Assembly: GCA_025350595.1 (NCBI GenBank)
Contig: JANXXP010000044.1
Span: forward strand, 1 to 43,993
Direction: 5' to 3'
Source: Bacteroidota bacterium
Lineage (GTDB): Bacteria; Bacteroidota; Bacteroidia; Bacteroidales; VadinHA17
Length of the DNA: 43,993 nucleotides
The first letter of the stretch is position 1; the number at the start of each line of letters is the position of its first letter. This document shows, piece after piece, positions 31,261 to 39,407 of this stretch. The translations under genes were made by a program, and so were the position numbers. Under the pieces are notes generated by a model that saw only the letters and a program-made list of their open reading frames with translations, was not told the DNA's origin and did no database searches.

Positions 31261-32241
31261 TTACATTGTTATAGAGAATCCAAATTGATTCCCAAATTGA
31301 AAGAAAGTAAACTCAGGTCTGATATTTGACTTTGAGGACATCTTAGAAACATTGGATTGTTGATTTTTATTAAAATTAGCTACAACCTGTTTACCAGTAA
31401 CATATCCTAATAACGCTCCTGCAAAAACATCAGATGCCCAGTGCTTATGTTCGGTTAATCGTGATACGCCTACCAGTGAAGCAAGTGAATAGCTTATTAA
31501 CGGTATAAACCTTGTGTCTTTATACTGAGATGCAAAAACTGTTGCTATAGAAAAAGCAGTTGCAGTATGTCCAGAAGGGAAGGAATCAAATGAGGAGCCG
31601 GGTTTTTTAACAGGCAGGTCCTGATCATATTGTACAAAAGGCCCGTACCACTTCCCTCCTTCTGATTTACTGTATACGTAATCAGCTTCTGGTCTTTCCC
31701 TTCCGGTAAAGGCTTTTATTATATGAACCCAGACACCCGAAGTCAGCATTGCCTGAGAGGCAAGCAGACTGGTCTGAACTCCTTTTTCATTTTTAAATAC
31801 TGCACTTACTGAGCCGAATGCAACAACTGATAATATACCATATGTTCCGCCAAGTTCTGTAATAATTGGCGAAGTTTTATTTACCCAGCTATGATTTTGT
31901 TTCTGAACCTTTGCCCAATCATCAATTTCATTATCAACATGTATAAGAGCAGCTGTAATTCCGATAGCCGCACCAGTCAAAAGCCATTGTTTTGTTTTGA
32001 ACTTAAACGGGGCACTTATTTGTTCCCCAAAGTCTGCAAATAATGCCGGAACAAATCCCTTTTGAGAATGGAACGAGAAAATACTGTCGGTTTTGTAAAA
32101 ATTGATAGATGTATTCTGAGGAAAGACACAAAAGCACAAGGAAGATAAAACAATGAGGGTCAATAATAGAGCTAATTTTTTTTTCACATTGATAATTTTT
32201 TTTGTGTTTTCGCTCAAAGTTAATTCATTTATTCGAATCAT
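31261..32241 (-). CDS. PAP2-family membrane lipid phosphatase
   Basis: The protein has 326 residues with the three PAP2 active-site motifs: IIKAFTGRERPEAD (KxxxxxxRP), DSFPSGHTATAF (PSGH) and SRLTEHKHWASDV (SRxxxxxHxxxD). Several hydrophobic helices surround them. PAP2 enzymes remove phosphate from phosphatidic acid, undecaprenyl diphosphate or lipid A 1/4'-phosphates (LpxE/LpxF type). The ATG at 32241 overlaps the upstream gene by 17 bp; a GTG at 32187 directly begins the signal-like segment VKKKLALLLTLIVLSSLCF and may be the true start. Context with ArnT-like and GT2 genes favours a lipid-A or polyprenyl-lipid substrate (inference). Confidence 0.87.
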   Translation of the reverse strand: MIRINELTLSENTKKIINVKKKLALLLTLIVLSSLCFCVFPQNTSINFYKTDSIFSFHSQKGFVPALFADFGEQISAPFKFKTKQWLLTGAAIGITAALIHVDNEIDDWAKVQKQNHSWVNKTSPIITELGGTYGILSVVAFGSVSAVFKNEKGVQTSLLASQAMLTSGVWVHIIKAFTGRERPEADYVYSKSEGGKWYGPFVQYDQDLPVKKPGSSFDSFPSGHTATAFSIATVFASQYKDTRFIPLISYSLASLVGVSRLTEHKHWASDVFAGALLGYVTGKQVVANFNKNQQSNVSKMSSKSNIRPEFTFFQFGNQFGFSITM

Positions 32242-33124
32242 TTTCGATCAAGCCTCCGGTTGGTTCATCCATACTGAATCGTGTATTGAGATCTTTAACT
32301 GATGCCAGGCTTTCCATTAGCTCAGGCAAATAATCCGTTGATGCGATAAATGTCCATAAATAGGCAACTATAGAATAGATCTTTCCGGTTGTAAATTTAT
32401 CAACGTCAACACAGATAAAAAGCACCCCAATGAAGATAAATATCAGCAACACTTTAACTGAACTGTAACCAAAAGCGTTCCATCTTGCAATCATGGTCTT
32501 AGGTGATATTGTATTCCTATAAAAGTGACTGATCTTTGAAGTATCCTTACTTTCAATAAGGTTAAAAAGTTCTTCCTGGTTATCATGTATATCTTTCTGA
32601 AGCCTGGTAACATTCTTCCTGTTCAGGTTATTAATGTATGCGATGGGAATTACAACAAAAAGACATATAAGAGCTATTCGGTAATCATAAAAAAACAAGG
32701 CGATTATTGCTCCGGCAGTAGCAGACAACTGCCACATAACTTCGGGAAGACGTTCTTTAAAAAAAACTATATACTCTTTTACCAGTTCAGCTCTGACAAG
32801 CATTTTTGAAAACTGATCACCCCTGGCTTTTGAGTCAATAACCACATCTGTGGCAATATCAGCATACATTTTTGAATATATACTTCCATTGAAAACTCTG
32901 TGAAGTGTCCCCCCGATAACATTTATCATATAAACAATTATCCATATAATAAGAGGGAGAATATAATCTACCGTTTCGTGATCATAGAAGTGATCAATAA
33001 GGGAGTCGAGTAACTTTCCGAAAAATGTTGGCTCAATTATGAATGACACATTCTCAATAAGAACAAAAAGCAGTATTAAACCAATAGAATATTTGTATTT
33101 AACTGCTATCTCTTTAAAAGCCAT
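32225..33124 (-). CDS. ABC transporter six-transmembrane domain without ATPase
   Basis: A 299-residue protein equal to the membrane half of an ABC exporter (six helices, as in ABC_membrane_3/PF13748). The first helix is YSIGLILLFVLIENVSF, and coupling-loop regions FKERLPEVMWQLSAT and IPIAYINNLNRKNVTRLQ are visible. It ends at MESLASVKDLNTRFSMDEP, where an ATPase domain would normally begin, and no Walker motifs or NBD gene follow. It may pair with an ATPase elsewhere or act as a regulator or scaffold. It is the first gene of the leftward operon, with promoter TTG-N19-TAATTTAG at 33152-33181, and overlaps PAP2 by 17 bp. Confidence 0.82.
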   Translation of the reverse strand: MAFKEIAVKYKYSIGLILLFVLIENVSFIIEPTFFGKLLDSLIDHFYDHETVDYILPLIIWIIVYMINVIGGTLHRVFNGSIYSKMYADIATDVVIDSKARGDQFSKMLVRAELVKEYIVFFKERLPEVMWQLSATAGAIIALFFYDYRIALICLFVVIPIAYINNLNRKNVTRLQKDIHDNQEELFNLIESKDTSKISHFYRNTISPKTMIARWNAFGYSSVKVLLIFIFIGVLFICVDVDKFTTGKIYSIVAYLWTFIASTDYLPELMESLASVKDLNTRFSMDEPTGGLIENDSNK

Positions 33125-33151
33125 CTGATAAAGGATTTAACGACGCGGTTG

Positions 33152-33181
33152 CTAAATTAGCTAAATAGCAGGTAAAAGCAA
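33152..33181 (-). promoter_or_regulatory. Promoter of the ABC-PAP2-GT2-ArnT operon
   Basis: On the minus strand TTG (33179-33181) is spaced 19 bp from TAATTTAG (33152-33159), seven of eight positions of TAnnTTTG. This predicts a leader of about 20 nt before the ATG at 33124. Confidence 0.55.
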
Positions 33182-33223
33182 TAAGAAAAACAATAAACAA
33201 CACAAGTTAAGTTAACTTAATTG

Positions 33224-33360
33224 TACTTTGACAGATCTCAAAATCAACATGTCTTTGCCCTAAATCCCTAAAGGGAAAATGTTGATTTTTCAGTTTTTCA
33301 CCCTTTAGGGTCTGGGCAAAAAAAGCTGAAAAACAAGAATGTCAATAATCTGACAAAGTA
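33224..33360. mobile_element. 137-bp nested inverted-repeat element (MITE-like)
   Basis: The ends form terminal inverted repeats of 12/13 matches: TACTTTGACAGAT (33224-33236) against the complement of 33348-33360. Inside are a 10-bp perfect repeat AAATCAACAT/ATGTTGATTT (33241-33250, 33279-33288) and a second pair whose arms both contain TTTGCCC and CCCTAAAGGG (33254-33275 and 33301-33320), so two different folds compete. TTAATTG flanks the left end (33217-33223) and recurs 3 bp beyond the right end (33364-33370), a possible target duplication. No transposase is present. The right flank supplies the -33 TTG of the next gene's promoter. The CCCTAAAGGG core resembles the repeat at 1381-1450. Confidence 0.6.
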
Positions 33361-33367
33361 GATTTAA

Positions 33368-33398
33368 TTGCATCCGTACAGGAAAATCAATAGATTTG
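33368..33398 (+). promoter_or_regulatory. Promoter of the duplicated-domain lipoprotein gene
   Basis: TTG (33368-33370), then 20 bp, then TAGATTTG (33391-33398), an exact TAnnTTTG match with ideal spacing. The predicted leader is about 28 nt. The -33 box lies 7 bp past the inverted-repeat element. Confidence 0.65.
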
Positions 33399-33432
33399 TA
33401 AATAATCAGCAAGTCTGCTAAATCGACTGACT

Positions 33433-34281
33433 ATGAAAAATTTAATAATCATCTTTGCCATCAGTTTTATAATCTTAAGCTGTACTAATTACAAAAAAGC
33501 AGGGGATGTTTATCGATATTATGAAGGGAAAAAAGATAATTATGATATCTGGATTGTTGATGGCAATCAGGTAAGATTGAAAATATTCAGTTCATTTCTT
33601 TATGGTGGAAATGAGCAGAGATATCCGTTCAATCCAAAGGGTGAAATCTGGATTGATAATGCAATTTCCTGTGAAGAGTATTATCTTACTCTTGCTCATG
33701 AGCTGAATGAACGTCATCTTATGGCTAAATTTGGATGGAAGTATATTACAGCCCATGACTCATCATTATCTCTGGAACAGACAATCAGACACTCAAATGA
33801 AGAAGTATGCCGCGCACATGAAGCTTCACTTAAAAAAGTTACGGCGACGGATTATGATAATATAAAGGAGATCAAATGGATTCCCGACAGCATTCAGATT
33901 CAGAATATATATCGTGTTCCATGGGGTACAAGAGAAGGGATAACAGTCTGGATAGTTGACGGTTATATGGTACGTAAGAATATCTACCCCGATTTTGGAT
34001 TCAGTGGAAATGATCTTTCATACCATTTTATCCCTGAAAAAGAAATCTGGATTGATGGACAGGTCTCTTGCGACGAAACAGAGTACTCAATTGCTACAGA
34101 ATTAATGGAGCGAAAGCTTCTGGAAAAAGGAAAGTCGTATGATGATGCCTACAGTGATGCTATCGATATGACCCAGGCTAGCCGGCAGAAAATGAATAAC
34201 CTGGCAAAATCTCATTTTAAGATCGCAATTCCCGACTCTCTTACCCGTTATGCAGGTGTAATTGACCCCTCTGAAAAATGA
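33433..34281 (+). CDS. Lipoprotein with duplicated WIVDG/EIWIDG domain
   Basis: A 282-residue lipoprotein (lipobox ILSC, C17) made of two copies of one ~80-residue domain. Copy 1 (about 39-117) has IWIVDGNQVRLKIF, YPFNPKGEIWIDN, SCEE and LAHELNERHLMAKFG. Copy 2 (about 172-248) has VWIVDGYMVRKNIY, YHFIPEKEIWIDG, SCDETEYSIATELMERKLLEKG. Copy 1 keeps His/Glu residues that could bind metal (H89, E90, H95, H108); copy 2 lacks all three His. The domain resembles an uncharacterised phage/bacterial protein that is normally single-copy and not exported. No function is known. It precedes the two-component system by 50 bp on the same strand and may be co-expressed with it. Confidence 0.7.
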   Translation: MKNLIIIFAISFIILSCTNYKKAGDVYRYYEGKKDNYDIWIVDGNQVRLKIFSSFLYGGNEQRYPFNPKGEIWIDNAISCEEYYLTLAHELNERHLMAKFGWKYITAHDSSLSLEQTIRHSNEEVCRAHEASLKKVTATDYDNIKEIKWIPDSIQIQNIYRVPWGTREGITVWIVDGYMVRKNIYPDFGFSGNDLSYHFIPEKEIWIDGQVSCDETEYSIATELMERKLLEKGKSYDDAYSDAIDMTQASRQKMNNLAKSHFKIAIPDSLTRYAGVIDPSEK

Positions 34282-34331
34282 GTTTTATCGCTGTTTTTAA
34301 AATTCGTAAATTTGATTTTTATTAAAATACT

Positions 34332-35009
34332 GTGAAAATACTTATTATTGAAGACGACAGATCACTGAGAATGTCCATTTTTGATTATCTGAAGATGGAA
34401 GGTCATATATGCGAAGTGGCTGAGAATCTATTTCAGGCGAGTGATAAAACCAGTATAAACAGGTATGACTGTATAATTCTCGATATAGGTCTTCCTGATG
34501 GAACCGGATTGGATATTATCAAAGAACTAAAGAAAAACAAAGCCGCAGATGGGATACTGATACTATCGGCCAGAAATTCGCTGGATGATAAGCTTCTCGG
34601 ATTAAAAATCGGAGCAGATGATTACCTTACAAAACCTTTCCATTTTGCTGAGTTAAGCGCCCGTATTAATTCAATTTACCGACGAAATAGTTTCCTGGGT
34701 CTTAATGAGATCAGTTTTAACGAGATAAAAGCCAATACTTATGATAAACAGGCTTACGTGAATGAAAAGTTATTAAATCTCACAAAAAAAGAATACGATT
34801 TACTCGTATTTTTAATGACCAACAGAAACAGGATAATTACCAAAGAATCAATTGTAGAACATTTGTGGGGAGATGAGGTAATTCTTACTGACTCGTTTGA
34901 TTTCGTATATACTCATGTCAAAAACCTGCGTAAAAAGATTATTGCTGCGAAGGGTAAAAACTATATAAAATGTATTTACGGTTTTGGATATAAATTTATT
35001 GAAAGTTGA
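34332..35009 (+). CDS. OmpR/PhoB-family response regulator
   Basis: The 225-residue regulator has a receiver domain (about 1-115: ILIIEDDRSLR acidic pocket, phospho-acceptor D51 in CIILDIGLPDG, ILSARN, K in DYLTKPF) and a winged-helix output domain (about 125-224: LNLTKKEYDLLVFL, WGDEV, FVYTHVKNLRKKI, IYGFGYKF). The start codon is GTG at 34332. Its stop overlaps the kinase start (TTGA), so the pair is co-translated. Likely DNA targets are tandem direct repeats with ~11-bp spacing; such a repeat lies at 36330-36347, just after the kinase gene. Confidence 0.92.
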   Translation: MKILIIEDDRSLRMSIFDYLKMEGHICEVAENLFQASDKTSINRYDCIILDIGLPDGTGLDIIKELKKNKAADGILILSARNSLDDKLLGLKIGADDYLTKPFHFAELSARINSIYRRNSFLGLNEISFNEIKANTYDKQAYVNEKLLNLTKKEYDLLVFLMTNRNRIITKESIVEHLWGDEVILTDSFDFVYTHVKNLRKKIIAAKGKNYIKCIYGFGYKFIES

Positions 35010-36283
35010 AATTAATAACCAAGAGTACATATTACTTTTTCATTTTTTCTATTGTTGCGATGGTAGGCGGCGGTGTGTTTTTATATTTTGCGATACGAAA
35101 AGACATTTACAAACAGATTGATAACAGCTTAATTACCGAGAAGGATATTATTAAGGACCAGATTGAACAAACTGAAACTGCACCAGATTCTACTGCGACA
35201 TTTGACCACCAGATAGTGGTCAACCTATTGAACTACCCTGTTCACAAGTTACAGGTCATTAAAGATACGGTACTATATAACAGCGATCTTGATGACAATG
35301 TTCCTTTCAGATATTTTTTCTATTCTGATAATATCATCAACAAAAATGGTTATACAATCAGCATTTTCCAGATTTTAAGTGAAAAACAGGATCTTCTTGG
35401 AACTATCAGTATATACATGTTTGGCCTTTTCCTTTCGCTGTTTCTTATATCGATACTTCTAAACTACCTTATTTCCAGGAAATTATGGAGTCCATTTTAC
35501 AAATCTGTAGGTAACGCTGGTAATTTTGATGTATTGTCTGATAAGCCCCTCGATCTACCAGAAACAGATATTGTTGAGTTTCAGCAACTCAATAACGTTT
35601 TTGAGAAAATGACTCAGAAGATGCGGGTTGATTATCTTAATCTGAAAGAATATAATGAAAATGCGGCTCATGAAATTCAAACTCCCCTGGCGATTATCAG
35701 GTCAAAAATGGAGCTGCTAATGCAAAATAAAAACCTGAAAAAAGATAGTCTGAATCTTATCAAGTCAATTAATGAAGCAACTACAAAACTATTTAAGCTA
35801 AACCAGGGGTTGTTACTGATTTCGAAGATCGAGAATCTCTATTTTCATGAAACCAGGAAAATATCACTTAAAGAGATAATTGAAACCTTTCTGGGCAATT
35901 ACAGGGAGATAATGGAAATAAAGGGAATCAATGTCGAGCTGGAGGTTTCAGATAATGCAATCGTTGAAATGAATGAGGTATTGGCTGATGTCCTTATTTC
36001 AAATCTAATAAGTAACGCAGTGAGGTACAACATAAATAATGGTTATATAAAATGCCATATTGACGATCAATATCTCATTATTACAAATACAGGGTTACCT
36101 CTTAAAACAGACCCTGAACTGCTTTTCCGCAGATTTTATAAAGTAAGCGATAACCCGCAATCAGTTGGATTGGGACTCTCAATAGTTAAAAAGATTACAG
36201 ATAATTATAAAATGAAAATAAGCTACAGCTGCACTGACAATATTCATGAGACAAGATTGAGTTACCGTGTGGAATTGCCATAA
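35006..36283 (+). CDS. Sensor histidine kinase
   Basis: A 425-residue membrane kinase with two transmembrane helices (about 9-29 and 135-156) around an ~105-residue extracytoplasmic sensor region, a HAMP-like linker, a dimerisation/phospho-acceptor domain with H222 in NAAHEIQTPLAII (HEIQTP instead of the common HELRTP), and an ATPase domain with NLISNAVRYN (N box), FRRFYKVSDNPQSVGLGLSIV (F and G boxes). The start is TTG at 35006, overlapping the regulator stop. The sensor region is acidic, which suits detection of cations or cationic peptides (inference). Neighbouring MprF and AcvB-like genes suggest that the signal relates to membrane charge. Confidence 0.9.
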   Translation: MKLITKSTYYFFIFSIVAMVGGGVFLYFAIRKDIYKQIDNSLITEKDIIKDQIEQTETAPDSTATFDHQIVVNLLNYPVHKLQVIKDTVLYNSDLDDNVPFRYFFYSDNIINKNGYTISIFQILSEKQDLLGTISIYMFGLFLSLFLISILLNYLISRKLWSPFYKSVGNAGNFDVLSDKPLDLPETDIVEFQQLNNVFEKMTQKMRVDYLNLKEYNENAAHEIQTPLAIIRSKMELLMQNKNLKKDSLNLIKSINEATTKLFKLNQGLLLISKIENLYFHETRKISLKEIIETFLGNYREIMEIKGINVELEVSDNAIVEMNEVLADVLISNLISNAVRYNINNGYIKCHIDDQYLIITNTGLPLKTDPELLFRRFYKVSDNPQSVGLGLSIVKKITDNYKMKISYSCTDNIHETRLSYRVELP

Positions 36284-36329
36284 ATATCTGAAATAATCTT
36301 TAATCTTAATTATTTGTTAATTTTTTCAA

Positions 36330-36365
36330 TCTTCAGTTCGTCTTCAGAATTGCAAGGTACATTTG
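36330..36365 (+). promoter_or_regulatory. Direct-repeat site and -7 element before the Lys/Ala/Pro-rich gene
   Basis: TCTTCAG occurs twice with an exact 11-bp period (36330-36336 and 36341-36347), the arrangement bound by OmpR-family regulators. TACATTTG (36358-36365), an exact TAnnTTTG, follows 10 bp later. There is no clear -33 TTTG, as expected at an activator-dependent promoter. The leader to the ATG at 36396 is about 25 nt. The adjacent regulator at 34332-35009 is the natural candidate. Confidence 0.55.
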
Positions 36366-36395
36366 ATCTGTTAAACCAAATTAAAAAATATTAAG

Positions 36396-36671
36396 ATGAA
36401 AAAAGTAATTATCGCAATCGTATTAGTTATGGCAGTATTAGTTGTTAATGCACAGACCACAACTACTCCAGCTAAAGCACCACAGAAAGCAGCTACAGAG
36501 AAAAAAGATGCGACCCCTGCTCCTGCTGCAAAACCAGCAACTGCAGCACCAGCCGCAACTACTGCAGCTCCTGCTGCTAAACCAGCAACTGATGCTAAAC
36601 CAGCAGCTAAACCAGCAGCTAAAAAAGCTCCTGCAAAAGCTCCTGCAAAAAAGGCTCCTGAGAAAAAGTAA
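36396..36671 (+). CDS. Secreted Lys/Ala/Pro-rich low-complexity polypeptide
   Basis: The 91-residue protein has a clean signal peptide (MKKVIIAIVLVMAVLVVNAQ) followed by a mature part composed almost wholly of Ala, Lys, Pro and Thr in PAAKP/KKAPAK repeats. It would be strongly cationic and disordered, like histone H1 tails or periplasmic spacer peptides. A coding role is supported by the signal peptide, the -7 element upstream and the terminator 23 bp after the stop. The opposite-strand open frame is a shadow of its repeats. It may bind anionic envelope surface or compete with cationic peptides (inference). It follows the two-component genes by 112 bp with its own promoter. Family assignment not possible. 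Confidence 0.75.
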   Translation: MKKVIIAIVLVMAVLVVNAQTTTTPAKAPQKAATEKKDATPAPAAKPATAAPAATTAAPAAKPATDAKPAAKPAAKKAPAKAPAKKAPEKK

Positions 36672-36693
36672 CTGGTACGAAGTATAATTAAAA

Positions 36694-36721
36694 ACGGCGC
36701 AAACAAGCGCCGTTTTTTTTT
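36694..36721. terminator. Bidirectional rho-independent terminator
   Basis: ACGGCGC (36694-36700), loop AAACAA, GCGCCGT (36707-36713), then an eight-to-nine T run. The complementary side has a five-T run, so it can also terminate the leftward mprF-like gene ending at 36734 from the other side. Confidence 0.9.
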
Positions 36722-36733
36722 GTCCCCTAAACT

Positions 36734-39358
36734 TCAGGGTTTGATTACCCTGGCTAATACAGCCGGAATCTGAAGTAAATCAAAATCATTTGTATAAATC
36801 AGGAACTTGTCATTCCATTGAGGATTGAACTTCTCCTTATATTCTCTTTGCCCTTTGAAATGAGAAAACGAGCGGAATTTCTCATAAGCGAATTTCATTG
36901 ATTTCTCAGGAAAGTTGAGTGGATCATCAAGCCCTGACATTGGCGCAAAACCCAGATTAACATGCTGAATTCCCTGAGATTTAAAGTACTTGAACATTTC
37001 CACAAGAATATGATCCATAATTCCGTTTGGTGCATCAGCTGTCTTACGCAATAAATCGTAGGTTCCTTCATTTTTTACATAATCAGGGATAATGTTTAGG
37101 AATGCTATTATCTTTTCTTCTTTGTTCTCGACCGTAATTATTGTTTGTTCCTTTATCTCCTTTTCAATAAACATTCCCTGTGAAAAAACAATTTCTTCAC
37201 GTTCAGTAAGCTTCAACCATTCTGTGCTTACTGCTTTTAGTTTTTGAACAAGTCCGTCGCGCAATGGAGGAGAATAAACATGTGTTGTATAACCCTGTTC
37301 TGCGATTTTATTCAGTGCATTCCTTATAGATTTTCGTTCTCCTCCCTCGAGTGTGAAAATATTTAAATCCACAACCCCTTCCTGTCCAAGAAAAAGACTT
37401 TTCCTGGATAAATCTTCATATACCGGAAGACTCTCCTTTGGAACCCTGTAAAAAATCTCCTTAAGACCATTATCATAACAATACTTACTAAATGAAATAA
37501 CACATTTCTTCATCTCATCTTGATTCTCAGCAACCGGATCTTCAAGCACTACTGCAAAATTTCTGCTTACACGATATGAAATGTATGCGTTGATCCCATC
37601 TGGTGCGTAAAGTAATTTATCGGAATATGTTTTAAAAAAATCGAGCGCAGAATTTCCAAATTTTTGTGTTAATGACTTTGCTCTTATAACCTCCTCTTCT
37701 GTGTGGACGAACTTATAGACGAGTGGACGTACAAGAGAATAAACCAAAAATGATAATGATGCAAATCCGCTAATCTTTATCAGATAAATAAAATCGCGTG
37801 CAAATGCATCATGAGGAACAAGATCATTGCTGCCAATGAGAAAGAAGTTCTGAAGTGTATACCAAAATGACTGAGATAAACTGAAATCAATCAGGAAATG
37901 CTTTTTATCCAGGTAATAGAAGCCCACTATTCCGTAAAGCATAACCGCAGCCATACTCAGGAGTGCAGTCTGAAGGCCTACTGTTCCGAGTTTCGGGTTA
38001 GTTTTAACATAGTATTCCTTTCTTGTTGCAACAAGAGAACCGACAATCAAAAGTGCCATTGTAGCTTCCTCATAATCAATTCCTTTGGTTATATGTCCAA
38101 AAACAGATATAATACTTAATGCTATTGCAAACCACCACGCGGTTCTTAACCCTCTCAACATAAATGCAGCTGTAACAAGGAGAAACAAACCAGCAATAAG
38201 CACAAAACTGTTGGAGAAACTTACTGTCTCAATAAATAAGTAGTCTTTCAGGATACGAATTCTGTCCGGTAATGCCGGCGTAAGAACTGAAATGATATTA
38301 ACTACACCAAGGATAAAGATCAGTACTGCCGGCAGGATCCTCATCAACAGCTTATCTACTTTTAAAAGGAAACTAATGATACCTGCAAATAGCGGGAGCC
38401 AGAATTCAAAAAACCTGAAAAGCAATGTAATTGAAATGGATTCAACATTGCTGAAGCCTGATTGAATAAGAATATATGTCATCGATACCTCAATTGCGCC
38501 CAAACCACGTAAGAATGGTGATATTATAAGGAAGATGACTACAATTATATAGGCCATTATTGCCGCTGACAGTGATGGAACAAAATTCAATGCAACCATC
38601 GAAATGTACACATGTGCAATCCCTACAAACTCAATAACAACACTTATCAAAACTGTAAAAACAAACTGCTTAATGTTTATTTTATTATTCTTCAGATCCT
38701 CAATAAAAATACCAGCTTTAGGAAAAAACTTCAAAATCCATCTGTAGAGGAGCCTTTTATTTATGAGAGAATAATAGATCAGTACAAATGCAAATAATAT
38801 AAGAATGACACAGGTAAGCGCATACCATTTCCCGGCACCTATGCCGCCTCCTGTTACGACAAAGAGGAATGCAGGTATTGCAACTATTACTACAGAAAGG
38901 ATCCCGACAAAAGCGTAAATTGATGAAGCAAAATATACCTGCGTTTTTGTAATCCCTTTTTTTTCAATGTTTCCACTGAAAAATGCTAGTGAAGACACTG
39001 CTCCGGCAGGAAGAAAAACACTTATAAAGTTACGTTTAAGAAACAAAATTATTGCATCCCACAGACCAAGCCTTGTGTTAAGTGAGGCGAATGAGGTCAC
39101 ATACATCAACCCCTGAATGAAAATATAGAAAATCATAAGTCCTACACCCGTAAGGACCCAATTCATGCTAGCCCCGGAAAGGATATTTTTTACACTTTGA
39201 AACTCATGTCTCTGATGGCTGAAAAACCAGGCTGCCATGAAAATAAAAAGGGCAGTCAGAAGAAATTGCGTTACAAGCTTCCCGTTTTCGCTAAGGAAAA
39301 TGAAGACTTTTTCTATAAAGAAGCTCTTAATTGAGCTTTTGGAATGATTTTTCGTCAT
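36734..39358 (-). CDS. mprF: MprF-like aminoacyl-phosphatidylglycerol synthase/flippase
   Basis: An 874-residue protein with an N-terminal multi-helix flippase domain (about 20-330, LPG_synthase_TM type, with AGAVSSLAFFSG and GLGAIEVSMTYIL), more membrane helices to about 540, and a C-terminal DUF2156 transferase domain (about 560-870: YISYRVSRNFAVVLEDPVAEN, RKSIRNALNKIAEQGY, FLNIIPDYVKNEGTYDLLRK, GIQHVNLGFAPMSGLDD, FREYKEKFNPQWNDKFLIY-like end). It would add Lys or another amino acid from aminoacyl-tRNA to phosphatidylglycerol and flip the product, lowering negative surface charge and giving resistance to cationic peptides. The AcvB/VirJ-like hydrolase gene lies just upstream on the same strand. 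Confidence 0.9.
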   Translation of the reverse strand: MTKNHSKSSIKSFFIEKVFIFLSENGKLVTQFLLTALFIFMAAWFFSHQRHEFQSVKNILSGASMNWVLTGVGLMIFYIFIQGLMYVTSFASLNTRLGLWDAIILFLKRNFISVFLPAGAVSSLAFFSGNIEKKGITKTQVYFASSIYAFVGILSVVIVAIPAFLFVVTGGGIGAGKWYALTCVILILFAFVLIYYSLINKRLLYRWILKFFPKAGIFIEDLKNNKINIKQFVFTVLISVVIEFVGIAHVYISMVALNFVPSLSAAIMAYIIVVIFLIISPFLRGLGAIEVSMTYILIQSGFSNVESISITLLFRFFEFWLPLFAGIISFLLKVDKLLMRILPAVLIFILGVVNIISVLTPALPDRIRILKDYLFIETVSFSNSFVLIAGLFLLVTAAFMLRGLRTAWWFAIALSIISVFGHITKGIDYEEATMALLIVGSLVATRKEYYVKTNPKLGTVGLQTALLSMAAVMLYGIVGFYYLDKKHFLIDFSLSQSFWYTLQNFFLIGSNDLVPHDAFARDFIYLIKISGFASLSFLVYSLVRPLVYKFVHTEEEVIRAKSLTQKFGNSALDFFKTYSDKLLYAPDGINAYISYRVSRNFAVVLEDPVAENQDEMKKCVISFSKYCYDNGLKEIFYRVPKESLPVYEDLSRKSLFLGQEGVVDLNIFTLEGGERKSIRNALNKIAEQGYTTHVYSPPLRDGLVQKLKAVSTEWLKLTEREEIVFSQGMFIEKEIKEQTIITVENKEEKIIAFLNIIPDYVKNEGTYDLLRKTADAPNGIMDHILVEMFKYFKSQGIQHVNLGFAPMSGLDDPLNFPEKSMKFAYEKFRSFSHFKGQREYKEKFNPQWNDKFLIYTNDFDLLQIPAVLARVIKP

Positions 39359-39407
39359 AGAATATCAATAAAACTTTTTAACGCTTAACCCACACCCATA
39401 AGCTATT

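Noticed and set aside
32225-33124. Truncated ABC exporter pseudogene
   Set aside because: The frame ends cleanly at the normal end of the membrane domain, overlaps the next gene like an operon member, and matches a known six-transmembrane-only family; no NBD debris follows.
36371-36706. Long Ala/Gly/Val-rich open frame on the minus strand opposite the Lys/Ala/Pro-rich gene
   Set aside because: It is a shadow of the repeated codons of the plus-strand gene, which has a signal peptide, promoter and terminator; the minus frame also runs through the terminator hairpin.
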